Of a stretch of 46,508 nt of DNA, positions 27,054 through 36,245 are shown piece by piece. The stretch comes from Bacteroidota bacterium (GTDB taxonomy: Bacteria > Bacteroidota > Ignavibacteria > UBA10030 > UBA8401), in assembly GCA_021796215.1 (NCBI GenBank), contig JAJYOK010000023.1, positions 1 to 46,508 of the forward strand, in the 5' to 3' direction. Both the position numbers and the translations under genes were made by a program. The notes under the pieces were generated by a model. The model did no database searches. It saw only the letters and a program-made list of their open reading frames with translations, and had not been told where the DNA came from. Each line of letters begins with the position of its first letter. The first letter of the stretch is position 1.

Positions 27054-27664
27054 ACAAACAAAGTATGATTGGAATTATAGATTATAAGTTGAACAACCTT
27101 CGTTCTGTTCAAAAGGCTTTCGAGAAAGTTGGAGCAGAAGCATTTGTTTCACAAGATGCAGATGAACTTTCACGTGCAGACAAACTGGTGCTGCCCGGAG
27201 TCGGCGCTTTCGGCAAAGCGATGGAGAATATTGTTTCGCTCGGCTTGAACGGGCTTATTTATTCCCATGTTCAAAAAGGAAAGCCGCTTATCGGAATTTG
27301 CCTGGGCATGCAATTACTTTTTTCCAAAAGCTTCGAGAACGGTGAACACGAAGGGCTGAATATGGTCAGCGGAGAAATAAAGCTTTTTCCACCGGGTGTA
27401 AAAGTTCCTCATATTGGATGGAACCAGATTGAAATTCAACGGCAATCAAAATTGTTGAAAGATGTTGACGATAAAAGCTTCGTCTATTTTGTTCATTCGT
27501 TTTATGCTCGGACGAATGAATCGGTGACGCTGGCGACGACGGAATACGGGTTTCATTTTCCGTCAATTATTCAACAGGAAAATATTTATGGAATCCAATT
27601 TCACCCGGAAAAAAGCCAGCGTGCCGGATTGCAGTTATTGAAGAATTTTGCATTGGCGATATAG
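27050..27664 (+). CDS. hisH: Imidazole glycerol phosphate synthase, glutaminase subunit
   Basis: Supplies ammonia from glutamine to HisF. It is a class I glutamine amidotransferase with the nucleophile Cys about 84 in GICLGMQLLF, a His about 185 in FHPEKSQ followed by the catalytic Glu, and the oxyanion segment LPGVGAFG. The start is TTG at 27050, overlapping the hisB stop (TTGA) with AAGGA just upstream; ATG 27065 would lack a ribosome site and would begin at MIGIIDY, which also fits the family, so the true start is not certain. Length is 204 residues. Confidence 0.95.
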   Translation: MNKQSMIGIIDYKLNNLRSVQKAFEKVGAEAFVSQDADELSRADKLVLPGVGAFGKAMENIVSLGLNGLIYSHVQKGKPLIGICLGMQLLFSKSFENGEHEGLNMVSGEIKLFPPGVKVPHIGWNQIEIQRQSKLLKDVDDKSFVYFVHSFYARTNESVTLATTEYGFHFPSIIQQENIYGIQFHPEKSQRAGLQLLKNFALAI

Positions 27665-27679
27665 AAGAAAGATGAAACA

Positions 27680-28444
27680 ATGTTGTTGATTTTTCCTGCG
27701 ATAGATATTAAAGAAGGGAAATGCGTTCGGCTTGTTCAAGGCGAGCCGGGCACCGAAAAAATTTATTCGCTCGACCCGGTGAAGATGGCAATTCTCTGGC
27801 GCGGAGAGAATGCAAAGACGCTGCACATTGTCGATCTCGACGGCGCCTTCGAAGGTGCAATGCATAATCTTGAAGTGATTGCGCGCATTGTGAATGCCGT
27901 TGATATTCCGATTCAAATCGGCGGCGGCATTCGCACGTATGAGCAGGTCACACAGGCATTTGGTGTCGGTGTGTTTCGCGTCGTGTTGGGAACCGCTGCA
28001 ATCGAAGACCCGAATCTTGTAAGAGAACTTGTGAAAGAGTTCGGTCCAAGAAGAATTGCCGTTGGTATAGATGCAAAGAACGGCGTTGTAATGACGCAAG
28101 GATGGCAGCATGAGAGCGGCGAAGAAGCTGTTGCATTTGCACTGAAGATGAAAGAGCTTGGCGTTGGCCGTGTCGTGTACACCGATATTTTGCGTGATGG
28201 CATGCTTGCTGGTCCGAATTTTGAAGCGATCAAAGAAATGGCAGTGAAAACCGGATTGCGGGTGACAGCATCGGGCGGCGTTTCCGGTTTCAGAGATTTG
28301 ATTCACATGCAGGAGCTTGAAAAATTCGGTGTTGATTCGGTCATTGTCGGGAAGGCGCTCTATGAAAATAAATTTCCATGCCAGGCATTGTGGCGGATGA
28401 ATGAAAAAGAGTTGGAAGATTTAGGACCGACAAGGAGAATGTGA
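27680..28444 (+). CDS. hisA: ProFAR isomerase
   Basis: Isomerises ProFAR to PRFAR (phosphoribosylformimino-AICAR-P isomerase), a TIM barrel. The catalytic Asp of FPAIDIKEGKCVRLVQG and the second Asp in AVGIDAKNGVVMTQGW are present, as are the half-barrel phosphate loops IQIGGGIRTYE and VTASGGVSG. The 254-residue length is slightly over the usual 240-250, with a short Arg-rich tail. It lies 15 nt after hisH. The spacer to hisF is unusual: it is filled by a heptamer-period repeat tract starting right after the stop. Confidence 0.96.
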   Translation: MLLIFPAIDIKEGKCVRLVQGEPGTEKIYSLDPVKMAILWRGENAKTLHIVDLDGAFEGAMHNLEVIARIVNAVDIPIQIGGGIRTYEQVTQAFGVGVFRVVLGTAAIEDPNLVRELVKEFGPRRIAVGIDAKNGVVMTQGWQHESGEEAVAFALKMKELGVGRVVYTDILRDGMLAGPNFEAIKEMAVKTGLRVTASGGVSGFRDLIHMQELEKFGVDSVIVGKALYENKFPCQALWRMNEKELEDLGPTRRM

Positions 28445-28548
28445 GGAAGTAGCCGGTACTTAGTAGTCAGAGATCAGAGGCCGGCGGTTAGAAGCCAAGT
28501 CAATAACTTTGAACCTTGAACTTTAAACTTTGGACTTGAAACTTAAAA
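28444..28548 (+). repeat. Heptanucleotide-period tract between hisA and hisF
   Basis: From 28465 twelve consecutive 7-mers keep one phase: AGTCAGA, GATCAGA, GGCCGGC, GGTTAGA, AGCCAAG, TCAATAA, then CTTTGAA, CCTTGAA, CTTTAAA, CTTTGGA, CTTGAAA, CTTAAAA. The phase extends leftwards with AGGAAGT, AGCCGGT, ACTTAGT, all ending GT. The tract fills nearly all of the spacer of about 110 nt inside an otherwise tight operon. Confidence 0.75.
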
Positions 28549-28554
28549 AAAGAA

Positions 28555-29322
28555 ATGCTCGCAAAAAGAATCATTCCCTGTTTGGATGTTGACAAAGGCA
28601 GGGTTGTCAAAGGCGTTAACTTCGTTGATCTCATTGATGCGGGCGATCCTGTCGTGCAGGCAAAGTTTTATGATTCCGAAGGTGCCGATGAATTAGTTTT
28701 TCTCGATATCACCGCTTCGTCTGATAATCGCGCAACAATGCTTGATGTCGTTCGGAGAACTGCGGAAGAAGTTTTTATTCCGTTTACCATTGGCGGCGGT
28801 ATTCGGTCAACCGGCGATATGCAAGAGATTCTCCGCAGCGGCGCGGACAAGATCAGTGTTAATACTGCGGCGGTGAAAAATCCGCGGCTAATTTCCGAAG
28901 GCGCGGAACACTTTGGCGTTCAATGTATCGTCGCGGCGATTGATGCGAAACGAGATGAAAGTGCAACGGGGAAAAAATGGCGTGTCTACATCAACGGAGG
29001 TCGTACGCAAACCGAGCTTGATGCAGTCGAATGGGCGCAGAAAGTTGAATCGCTGGGTGCAGGTGAAATTCTTTTAACAAGCATGGACCGCGACGGGACA
29101 AAAGACGGCTACGATGTGAAATTGCTTGATGCCGTCTCATCGTCAGTAAAAATTCCCGTGATTGCGAGCGGCGGGGCGGGAACGTTGGAACATTTATACG
29201 AAGCGTTTGCTGCCGGTCATGCAGATGCGGTGCTCGCGGCGTCTATTTTTCATTTCAGGGAATTTTCTATTGCGCAAGCAAAGGAATATTTGCGGTCAAA
29301 AAATATTTTAGTAAGAACTTAA
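28555..29322 (+). CDS. hisF: Imidazole glycerol phosphate synthase, cyclase subunit
   Basis: Joins PRFAR with ammonia from HisH to give IGP and AICAR. The catalytic Asp of [15 protein letters not shown] and the second Asp in [10 protein letters not shown] are present, with phosphate loops [10 protein letters not shown] and VIASGGAGT. Length is 255 residues, normal. Translation begins at ATG 28555 after an A-rich stretch without clear Shine-Dalgarno. HisF is encoded 110 nt after hisA and 6 nt before hisI. Confidence 0.97.
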   Translation: MLAKRIIPCLDVDKGRVVKGVNFVDLIDAGDPVVQAKFYDSEGADELVFLDITASSDNRATMLDVVRRTAEEVFIPFTIGGGIRSTGDMQEILRSGADKISVNTAAVKNPRLISEGAEHFGVQCIVAAIDAKRDESATGKKWRVYINGGRTQTELDAVEWAQKVESLGAGEILLTSMDRDGTKDGYDVKLLDAVSSSVKIPVIASGGAGTLEHLYEAFAAGHADAVLAASIFHFREFSIAQAKEYLRSKNILVRT

Positions 29323-29328
29323 AAAAAT

Positions 29329-29721
29329 ATGATGAAGATACTCGACGAGGTAAAATTCAATTCCGACGGGCTGATCCCTGCGATAGCACAAGACGCGGTA
29401 ACGCAGGAAATTCTGATGATGGCATGGATGAATAAAGAGAGCCTGCGCGCCACCGTTGAAACTAATCGCGCCACATATTGGAGCCGCTCGCGCCAAAAAT
29501 TCTGGGTGAAGGGAGAAGAGTCCGGCAACATTCAGGAAGTGCAATCCATTCACATTGATTGCGATGCCGATGTTGTGCTTCTTAAAGTTCATCAAGTTGG
29601 CGGTGCGGCGTGTCATACGGGACACCGCTCATGTTTTTATCGCGAAGTCATAGAGGGCGGCAGCAATTTCAAAGAAAGCGGCGATATTCTTTTTGATCCA
29701 AAGCAGGTATATAAAAAATAA
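29329..29721 (+). CDS. hisI: Phosphoribosyl-AMP cyclohydrolase
   Basis: Opens the adenine ring of phosphoribosyl-AMP. The 130-residue protein is the monofunctional cyclohydrolase: [29 protein letters not shown], the metal site [13 protein letters not shown], and the zinc-ligand segment [11 protein letters not shown]. The hisE pyrophosphohydrolase domain is absent and not encoded elsewhere in the window. Last gene of the visible his cluster, followed by a terminator. Confidence 0.96.
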   Translation: MMKILDEVKFNSDGLIPAIAQDAVTQEILMMAWMNKESLRATVETNRATYWSRSRQKFWVKGEESGNIQEVQSIHIDCDADVVLLKVHQVGGAACHTGHRSCFYREVIEGGSNFKESGDILFDPKQVYKK

Positions 29722-29770
29722 GAAACTCAAATTGCGCAAAGATTTTTTTTGAAAGCCAGAGCCGGAATAA

Positions 29771-29813
29771 CGTCATTCCCACAAAAACATTCAGGAATGA
29801 CGAAGCTTTTTTT
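29771..29813 (+). terminator. Terminator after the his cluster
   Basis: Stem CGTCATTCC (29771-29779) with GGAATGACG (29794-29802), 14-nt loop, then AAGCTTTTTTT. It lies between hisI and purE. Confidence 0.7.
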
Positions 29814-29840
29814 GTAGAGTGATTTTAATAAAGGAGCCTA

Positions 29841-30299
29841 ATGTCTAAGATTGCAATCTTACTCGGCAGTTCGTCGGATGAACCAGCAATGGATGGATGC
29901 AAGAAATATCTTGAGTGGTTCGGCATTCCGTTCGAAATAAAAATTTCATCTGCCCATCGAAATCCAGAGCAGACGGCGGAATTTGCCCGCTCTGCAGAGA
30001 AAAACGGATTTCGTGTTATTATTGCGGCGGCAGGAATGGCGGCGCATTTACCCGGAGTGATTGCCGCGCAAACGACGCTGCCCGTGATCGGCGTGCCGCT
30101 GTCCGGTTCTGAATTGAACGGCGTAGATGCGCTCTATTCAATTGTACAAATGCCTCCGGGAATTCCGGTCGCGACGGTTGCTATCGGTAGTGCCGGAGCA
30201 AAAAATGCCGCAGTTCTCGCCGCAGAAATTCTTGCGCTTGGAGACTCTGCGATTAAGGCAAAGCTTCTTGAGTTTCGGAAAAAAGGATCGAAGCTGTAA
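29841..30299 (+). CDS. purE: N5-carboxyaminoimidazole ribonucleotide mutase
   Basis: Purine biosynthesis, conversion of N5-CAIR to CAIR. The class I PurE motifs are intact: LLGSSSDEPAMDGC, the catalytic SAHRNPEQT, AAAGMAAHLPGVIA and GVPLSGSELNGVDALYSIVQMP. The length of 152 residues is typical. AAAGGAG lies 6 nt before the ATG. No purK is adjacent; the PfkB-like gene begins in the stop codon (TAATG). Confidence 0.97.
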   Translation: MSKIAILLGSSSDEPAMDGCKKYLEWFGIPFEIKISSAHRNPEQTAEFARSAEKNGFRVIIAAAGMAAHLPGVIAAQTTLPVIGVPLSGSELNGVDALYSIVQMPPGIPVATVAIGSAGAKNAAVLAAEILALGDSAIKAKLLEFRKKGSKL

Positions 30300-31282
30300 T
30301 GAAATTTACAGTTATTGGACATTATTCGTTCGATGTGTTTCATCATTCTGACAAAGCCGGAACTGAAGAGCGAAAGCCGGGGGGGATTTTTTTCGCAGTT
30401 GCTACGCTTGCAAGCCTTGCCGGTGAAGGAGACTCGGTGCTGCCTGTTTTCGGCGTTGGCAAGAATGATATTGATCTCGTGAAAGAACGATTTTCATCCT
30501 TTCCCTCAGTAGATACGGACGGCATTTTTCCGCTTGAAGGTGAGACGAATGAAGTTCATTTTTATCTGAAAGACAAAACGACAACAACGGAATGCTCAAA
30601 AAATATTGCACCGCCGATTCCGTTCTCGAAGATTAAACCGTACCTTTCCACCAATGGAATTCTTCTCAACATGATTTCGGGTTCGGATATAACGCTTGGG
30701 ACGTTGGATGAAATTCGTCTTGCCATCCGAGAACGCAGCATTCCGCTTCATCTCGACTTGCATAATCTCACGCTTGGCGTGAATGCCGATCTTCCAGTCC
30801 GCCCCGTCTCCGCCTCAGCGGAACAAGCAGGCGCGTCTCGGTTTCGCCGCGCCCTTTCCGATTGGCGCCGCTGGTGTTTTATGGTGGACTCTGTTCAAAT
30901 GAACGAGGAAGAAGCTGCCGGTTTGACAATGGAACGTTACGATGAAGACATGCTTGCAAAACAAATGCTGCCGTTAATGGTGAAAGGAATGTGCATCACA
31001 CGCGGTGAAAAGGGCGCGACGTTGTTTCGTCAGGATCATAAACAAATTCTGCGCAACGATGTCAATGCCGATTTACCTTCTTCATCATTCGCCGGCAACG
31101 GCTGCGGAGATGTTTTTGGTGCGGCATTTTTGTTTTTAATTTGTAAAAAGAAATTGAAAATGGCGCCACAGACGATAAAGATGACCGACGCACTTACTTT
31201 TGCTCACGATGTTGCACACAAATTTGCCCTTGAAGGAGAGAAGGCGTTCAGTACTTTCCGGAAATTAGGCTTAGCCGTATGA
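30299..31282 (+). CDS. PfkB-family carbohydrate kinase
   Basis: The 327-residue protein is a ribokinase-fold sugar or nucleoside kinase. The N-terminal strand MKFTVIGHYSFDV and the GG of KPGGIFFAVATLASL bind substrate; the C-terminal signature FAGNGCGDVFGAAFLF contains the catalytic Asp of the G-x-GD loop and the anion hole. Substrate cannot be told. It overlaps purE by 1 nt and the RfbD-like gene by 4 nt (ATGA). A Ser/Ala/Arg-rich segment (about residues 166-185, VRPVSASAEQAGASRFRRAL) is encoded by GC-rich DNA containing two short palindromes, unlike its surroundings. Confidence 0.85.
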   Translation: MKFTVIGHYSFDVFHHSDKAGTEERKPGGIFFAVATLASLAGEGDSVLPVFGVGKNDIDLVKERFSSFPSVDTDGIFPLEGETNEVHFYLKDKTTTTECSKNIAPPIPFSKIKPYLSTNGILLNMISGSDITLGTLDEIRLAIRERSIPLHLDLHNLTLGVNADLPVRPVSASAEQAGASRFRRALSDWRRWCFMVDSVQMNEEEAAGLTMERYDEDMLAKQMLPLMVKGMCITRGEKGATLFRQDHKQILRNDVNADLPSSSFAGNGCGDVFGAAFLFLICKKKLKMAPQTIKMTDALTFAHDVAHKFALEGEKAFSTFRKLGLAV

Positions 31283-32190
31283 AACGCATTCTTATTTGTG
31301 GAAGTAACGGCCTTCTTGGTCAGCGGCTTGCATTGATATTTGGAAATGAAACCGAATATGAAGTGCTGAATACATCACACCACCGCACGTTTGTGCTCGA
31401 CCATCACCTTTTCGATTTTACACAGCTTGATATTACGAACAAAAGCGATGTCAAAAGTTTGGTTGGCAGTTTCCGCCCGGATATTATTATCAATGCTGCC
31501 GCAATGACGAATGTTGATGAATGTGAAATGCAGCGCGAGGCGGCGTGGAAAATTAATGTTATTGGCGTGGAAAACCTTTCCGAAATTGCCCGCCGCATCG
31601 GCGCGAAGCTGATTCACATCTCGACGGATTATGTGTTCGATGGAAAACATGGACCGTATGATGAAAACGCCCGCCCGAATCCGATTAATTACTACGGGAA
31701 AACAAAACTCGCCGGCGAAAATGTCATTATCGCAAGCGGTGCTCAACATGCAATTCTCCGGACAATTGTGGTGTTTGGAACCGGTATTGGCGTGAAAAAT
31801 AATTTTGCCTTATGGGTTGTGAAAAGTCTGCGCGAAAATAAAAAAATCCGTTGCGTTGATGATCAAATCAGTAATCCGACGTATGTGAGTGATCTTGCCA
31901 CTGCTGTGAAGAATACAATAGAGCGGAACGGCTGCGGTTTATATCATATCTGCGGCGCAAATGCGCTCAGCCGGTATGATTTTGCTGTTGAAATTGCCCG
32001 CGGTTTTAATTTTGATGAGATGGCCATCCAACGCATTAAAACGCCGGAATTGAAACAGCCTGCTCCGCGACCGTTGGTAAGCGGATTTATTCTCACGAAG
32101 GCGTCAAAAGAAATTGATTATCATCCAATGACTTCGGCTCAGGCGATTGAAGTTCTCAAACGTGAACTCCTACACCTAACACTCAATTAA
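31279..32190 (+). CDS. dTDP-4-dehydrorhamnose reductase-like SDR protein
   Basis: The 303-residue protein belongs to the extended short-chain dehydrogenase family, RfbD type. It has the nucleotide-binding GSNGLLGQRLA, NAAAMTNVDECE, the STDYVFDGKHGPYDENARPNP motif and the catalytic YYGKTKLAGE (Tyr-x-x-x-Lys). RfbD enzymes make dTDP-L-rhamnose for polysaccharides, but no other rhamnose genes are here, so the substrate may differ. It overlaps the upstream kinase by ATGA, so the two are co-translated. Confidence 0.88.
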   Translation: MKRILICGSNGLLGQRLALIFGNETEYEVLNTSHHRTFVLDHHLFDFTQLDITNKSDVKSLVGSFRPDIIINAAAMTNVDECEMQREAAWKINVIGVENLSEIARRIGAKLIHISTDYVFDGKHGPYDENARPNPINYYGKTKLAGENVIIASGAQHAILRTIVVFGTGIGVKNNFALWVVKSLRENKKIRCVDDQISNPTYVSDLATAVKNTIERNGCGLYHICGANALSRYDFAVEIARGFNFDEMAIQRIKTPELKQPAPRPLVSGFILTKASKEIDYHPMTSAQAIEVLKRELLHLTLN

Positions 32191-32204
32191 ATGATGAATA
32201 AACA

Positions 32205-33038
32205 ATGCAGCTTACAATAAATTCGGCATTCCATCGTCTTATTCTTCGGCGGACAAGCGTGTTGGTGTGTGCCGCGGCAGCCGCGATGAGTTTCTTTCTG
32301 TTGTCGTGTTCGACAACAAAAGAAGCTGCTACGAAAGCCGCTGCGCCGCCAAAACCGCTCACAACATTCAAAGTGATGTCGTTGAACACTGTGCACGCGT
32401 TGAAGAGTAAAAGCGATGTGAGACGTTTCGTGCAGTGGATCAAAACAATCGCCCCGGATGTGCTCGCACTCCAGGAAATTGATGTACCGCTTGAAGACAA
32501 GCCAGGCTTCGATGCGCCGGCAGAAGTAGCAAAGCAAGCAGAGATGTACCGGTTTTTTGGGATGGCGCGCTATTGGAGCGGAAAAAATTCCGGCAATGCG
32601 TTGTTCAGCACGTATCCCATTTTGTCATCGCGCGTCGAACAATTGCCGGTGAGCAAGGGTAAAGTACGCCGCTCTCTTGCGTACGGTGTTGTTGATCTCG
32701 GCGTGCGCAGTGTTGCATTTGCTTCAACGGAGTTGGATGATCAATCGGCAGCAGAGCGTGAGTGGCAGGCAAAAGCTATTGTCAACCTCGCTCAACGTGA
32801 TTCGGAATTTCCGTTGGTGGTATGTGGCATGTTCAACGAATCACCATCAGGCTCAGCGGCAGCGACAATGATGGAGTATTGTTCACTCGCCAACATGCTC
32901 AATAAAAAACTCGATGTATCCGATCAGCAAATTTATGCCGTGCGGGATTCTGTTCTTAAGCCGGTTTCTGTGAAACAAATCTCTTTCGACGGTACCCGTA
33001 CTGATGCAATTGTGGCAACATTCCAGATTTTGCAGTAA
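32205..33038 (+). CDS. EEP-fold lipoprotein lacking catalytic residues
   Basis: The 277-residue protein has a lipoprotein signal (FFLLSC, Cys about 35). The mature part follows the endonuclease/exonuclease/phosphatase fold: FKVMSLNTVHAL, DVLALQEID, NALFSTYPI, RRSLAYGVVDL, and so on. The Glu of LQE remains. The usual T-H-LD motif reads STELDD, the GDFN motif reads CGMFNES and the final SDH motif reads TRTDAIVA. Three catalytic motifs are thus altered, and it is probably a non-catalytic relative, for example a binding protein. The chosen start has no ribosome site; a shorter start at 32287 would leave too short a signal. Confidence 0.7.
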   Translation: MQLTINSAFHRLILRRTSVLVCAAAAAMSFFLLSCSTTKEAATKAAAPPKPLTTFKVMSLNTVHALKSKSDVRRFVQWIKTIAPDVLALQEIDVPLEDKPGFDAPAEVAKQAEMYRFFGMARYWSGKNSGNALFSTYPILSSRVEQLPVSKGKVRRSLAYGVVDLGVRSVAFASTELDDQSAAEREWQAKAIVNLAQRDSEFPLVVCGMFNESPSGSAAATMMEYCSLANMLNKKLDVSDQQIYAVRDSVLKPVSVKQISFDGTRTDAIVATFQILQ

Positions 33039-33091
33039 CTTAACCACTGCGTTATTTATTCTCTTGAATCTCTAAAGAAAGAAACCTGTTC

Positions 33092-34357
33092 ATGCTCGAT
33101 CTTAAATTCATTCGCGAACACAGCAATGTTGTCAAACAAGGGATCAAAGCCAAAGGCAATGTTGATAATGTTGACGAGATTCTTTCGTGCGATGAACTGC
33201 GCCGCAGCTTTATTCAGGAAGGTGAAGCGCTCAAAGCAAAACGGAATGATGTTTCCTCCAAGATCGGCAAGATGAAAAAAGCGGGAGAGAATACCGATGC
33301 AGTTATTGCAGAGATGAATGCAGTGAAATCGCGCATTCAGGAAATTGATGAAGAACTGCGGGTTGCCGAAGAAAAACTCGATGCGTTATTGCTGACGGTT
33401 CCGAATATTCCTCATCCGTCAGTTCCAGTCGGCGCTTCGCCGGCAGATAACAAAGAAATATTTTCGTGGGGCGAAAAGCTGTCGGTTGATTTTGAGATGA
33501 AGCCGCACTGGGAACTGACTGAAAAACTTGGCATTGTGGATTTCAGCCGCGGCTCAAAAGTAAGCGGCGCCGGATTTCCGTTTTATGTCGGCAAAGGCGC
33601 ACAGCTTGAACGCGCGCTGATCAATTTTTTTCTTGACCAAGCGGCAGAGCGCGGCTATAAAGAACTTGCGGCGCCGATTGTAGTGAATGAAGAAAGTGCC
33701 CGCGGAACGGGACAAATTCCCGACAAAGAAGATTTGATGTATATTGTTGAGCGCGATAAATTCTACATGATTCCAACTGCAGAAGTTCCGGTAACGAACT
33801 TTCACAGAAAAGAAGTGTTAGAAGAAAAAGATTTGCCCATACGGTATGCCGCTTACACGCCCTGTTTTCGGCGCGAAGCGGGTTCGTACGGCAAAGATGT
33901 GCGCGGGTTGAACCGGCTGCATCAATTCGATAAAGTGGAATTGGTGAAATTCGTGAAGCCGGCTGAATCGTATGATGAGTTGGAATCGCTCCGGCAAGAC
34001 GCGGAACGGCTTCTACAGGTGCTCGGATTACCGTATCACGTTTTGTTAATGTGTACTGGCGACATGGGATTTACGCAGTCAAAAAAATACGACCTTGAAG
34101 TCTGGGCGCCCGGGCAAAAAAAATGGTTGGAAGTTTCATCGTGCAGTAATTTTGAAGCATTCCAGGCACGACGAATGAATATCAAATACAAATCGAGCGA
34201 AAGCGGAAAATCCGAATTTGTTCACACCCTGAACGGTTCGGGACTTGCATTGCCGCGTGTCGTTGCGGCATTGCTCGAGCATTATCAAACACCGGAAGGG
34301 AAAGTGGTCGTCCCGAAGGTGCTTCAGCCATATACAAAGTTTTCAATCATTGATTGA
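33092..34357 (+). CDS. serS: Seryl-tRNA synthetase
   Basis: Charges tRNA-Ser. The 421-residue protein has the N-terminal coiled-coil arm (about residues 25-100; ALKAKRNDVSSKIGKMKKAGE) and a class II core: motif 2 PCFRREAGSYGKDVRGLNRLHQFDKVE, the serine site TAEVPVTN and motif 3 NGSGLALPRVVAALLEHYQ. Length and motifs are normal. It stands alone, 53 nt after the EEP lipoprotein gene. Confidence 0.97.
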   Translation: MLDLKFIREHSNVVKQGIKAKGNVDNVDEILSCDELRRSFIQEGEALKAKRNDVSSKIGKMKKAGENTDAVIAEMNAVKSRIQEIDEELRVAEEKLDALLLTVPNIPHPSVPVGASPADNKEIFSWGEKLSVDFEMKPHWELTEKLGIVDFSRGSKVSGAGFPFYVGKGAQLERALINFFLDQAAERGYKELAAPIVVNEESARGTGQIPDKEDLMYIVERDKFYMIPTAEVPVTNFHRKEVLEEKDLPIRYAAYTPCFRREAGSYGKDVRGLNRLHQFDKVELVKFVKPAESYDELESLRQDAERLLQVLGLPYHVLLMCTGDMGFTQSKKYDLEVWAPGQKKWLEVSSCSNFEAFQARRMNIKYKSSESGKSEFVHTLNGSGLALPRVVAALLEHYQTPEGKVVVPKVLQPYTKFSIID

Positions 34358-34417
34358 AACGCATTGGTGCATTTTTTTGCAGTGATGAAAAAAAGATCTT
34401 TCATTGCATGCATCAGT

Positions 34418-34447
34418 TGCGCTATAGGCGCATCAGCCTCAGGCTGA
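34418..34447 (+). repeat. Two adjacent small hairpins between serS and ABC genes
   Basis: TGCGC-TATAG-GCGCA (34418-34432) is followed directly by TCAGCC-TCA-GGCTGA (34433-34447). No T-run follows; the ABC transporter start is 27 nt further on. Possibly a repeat unit or a structured leader. Confidence 0.5.
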
Positions 34448-34473
34448 GATGTCTCATATAAAAGAATGAATGT

Positions 34474-36234
34474 ATGAAATCACTCTTGCGGCTCCGTCCG
34501 TACTTAGCGAAATATAAAAAGACGCTTTATCTCGGAATACTCACGGTTGTTGTCAGCAACTTATTTTCCGTTGCGACGCCGTGGTTTGTTGGCAGTGCAA
34601 TTGATGCATTGAAACACGGCATTGAGATAAAAATACTGAATTATACCTCACTGCTTGGTTACGCCGGGTTGATCGTGGGCTTCGCATCTGTTGCGGGATT
34701 CATGACATTTTTGACACGTCAAACGATCATCGTCGTTTCCCGTAAAATCGAATACGATCTGCGCAATGATTTTCTTGCACACATTCAGAAACTGCCGCTC
34801 AATTATTTTCAGAATACACCGACCGGCGATTTAATGGCGCACGCGACGAACGACATCAGCGCAGTGCGTAATTCCCTTGGTCCCGGAATTATGTATCCGT
34901 CCGATACGATTATGACGTTCACAATGTCGTTGACGTTAATGTTCATCAAGGATTGGTCATTGACATTGATGGCGCTCGTCCCGCTTCCTTTTGTGTCGTA
35001 TGCCGTGTATAAGCTCGGAAAAATCATTCACGAGAAATTCAATGAGCGTCAGGCACATTATTCGCGGTTGACGACACGTGCGCAGGAAAATCTTTCGGGC
35101 ATTCGCGTAGTAAAAGCGTACGTTCGCGAAGAGTACGAGATCGGATTATTCCACAAGTTAAGCTGGGAATATATGAAAAAGAATCTCGTCCTCGCGAAGG
35201 CGCAATCGGTTATGTGGCCTCTGATGTTTTTACTTGTCGGATTGTCGCTCGTGATCACTGTCTATTACGGCGGACTTCAGGTGATTAATGGAGCGATTTC
35301 GGTTGGAACGCTGACAGCGTTTTTTGCATATCTGACGATGCTGATTTGGCCGATGATCGCGTTCGGATGGGTGACGAATATTTTACAGCAAGGTGCCGCC
35401 TCGATGGAACGGTTGTCGAAAATTTTTGACACGGTGCCGGAAATTCGCGACACGGAAGAAACTGAAATTCTTATCAGAGATATTCGCGGAGACATCGAAT
35501 TCCGAAACGTCTCGTTTACTCACAAAAGTGCTTTATCACCGGCGCTTCATGATATCAATTTGAAAATTCCGAAAGGTACAACAGTAGCAATTGTGGGTTA
35601 TACCGGCGCAGGCAAATCCACGCTTGTTAATATGATTCCGCGGCTCTATGATGCGACGGAAGGCGAAGTGCTGATTGACGGAGTGAATGTCAGGAAAATT
35701 CCGCTCGATGTTTTGCGTTCGCATATCGGTTATGTGCCGCAGGAAACATTTCTTTTTTCGGAATCCATTTCGGAAAACATTACCTACGGTATTGACGGCC
35801 ATTCGCGCGAGCAGATTTATGAAGCGGCGGAAATTTCTCAGATCTCAAAAGACGTTTCGGATTTTCCCCAGCAGTTCGATACGATCCTCGGTGAGCGCGG
35901 CATTACGTTATCCGGCGGACAGAAACAGCGGACGAGTATTGCGCGCGCAGTGATGCGTAAACCTTCAGTTTTGATTCTCGACGATTCGCTTTCAGCCGTT
36001 GATACGTACACTGAAGAAGAAATTCTCCAGCGTCTGCGCCGTGTTATGGAAAACCGTACAAGCATTATTATCAGTCACCGTATTTCAACGGTGAAAGATG
36101 CAGACAAAATTATTGTCCTGGACAAGGGCACGATTGCGGAGGAAGGAACGCACGACGAGTTGGTCGCCCGCGGTGGAATTTATGCCAACTTGCATTACAA
36201 GCAGTTGCTGGAAAAAGAGCTGGAACAATTATGA
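34474..36234 (+). CDS. ABC exporter half-transporter, degenerate-site subunit
   Basis: The 586-residue protein has an N-terminal six-helix exporter domain (about 1-320) and an ATPase domain. Walker A GYTGAGKST is near residue 375, signature LSGGQKQRTSIARA near 479, Walker B VLILDDSLSAVD near 499, and the H-loop in IISHRIST. The catalytic Glu after Walker B is Asp (LDDS), as in the first subunit of heterodimeric exporters such as TM287 or BmrC. It pairs with the next gene, 65 nt downstream, which has the complementary features. The substrate may be a lipid, drug or glycan; a GT4 gene follows the pair. Confidence 0.92.
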   Translation: MKSLLRLRPYLAKYKKTLYLGILTVVVSNLFSVATPWFVGSAIDALKHGIEIKILNYTSLLGYAGLIVGFASVAGFMTFLTRQTIIVVSRKIEYDLRNDFLAHIQKLPLNYFQNTPTGDLMAHATNDISAVRNSLGPGIMYPSDTIMTFTMSLTLMFIKDWSLTLMALVPLPFVSYAVYKLGKIIHEKFNERQAHYSRLTTRAQENLSGIRVVKAYVREEYEIGLFHKLSWEYMKKNLVLAKAQSVMWPLMFLLVGLSLVITVYYGGLQVINGAISVGTLTAFFAYLTMLIWPMIAFGWVTNILQQGAASMERLSKIFDTVPEIRDTEETEILIRDIRGDIEFRNVSFTHKSALSPALHDINLKIPKGTTVAIVGYTGAGKSTLVNMIPRLYDATEGEVLIDGVNVRKIPLDVLRSHIGYVPQETFLFSESISENITYGIDGHSREQIYEAAEISQISKDVSDFPQQFDTILGERGITLSGGQKQRTSIARAVMRKPSVLILDDSLSAVDTYTEEEILQRLRRVMENRTSIIISHRISTVKDADKIIVLDKGTIAEEGTHDELVARGGIYANLHYKQLLEKELEQL

Positions 36235-36245
36235 TGATCACAAGA

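Noticed and set aside
27635-28306. 223-codon open frame on the minus strand opposite hisA
   Set aside because: It lies wholly opposite a conserved enzyme, has no ribosome site and no recognisable domain; it follows from the codon use of hisA.
34358-34473. tRNA gene downstream of serS
   Set aside because: The two small hairpins do not form an acceptor stem and no TPsiC or anticodon arm can be placed.
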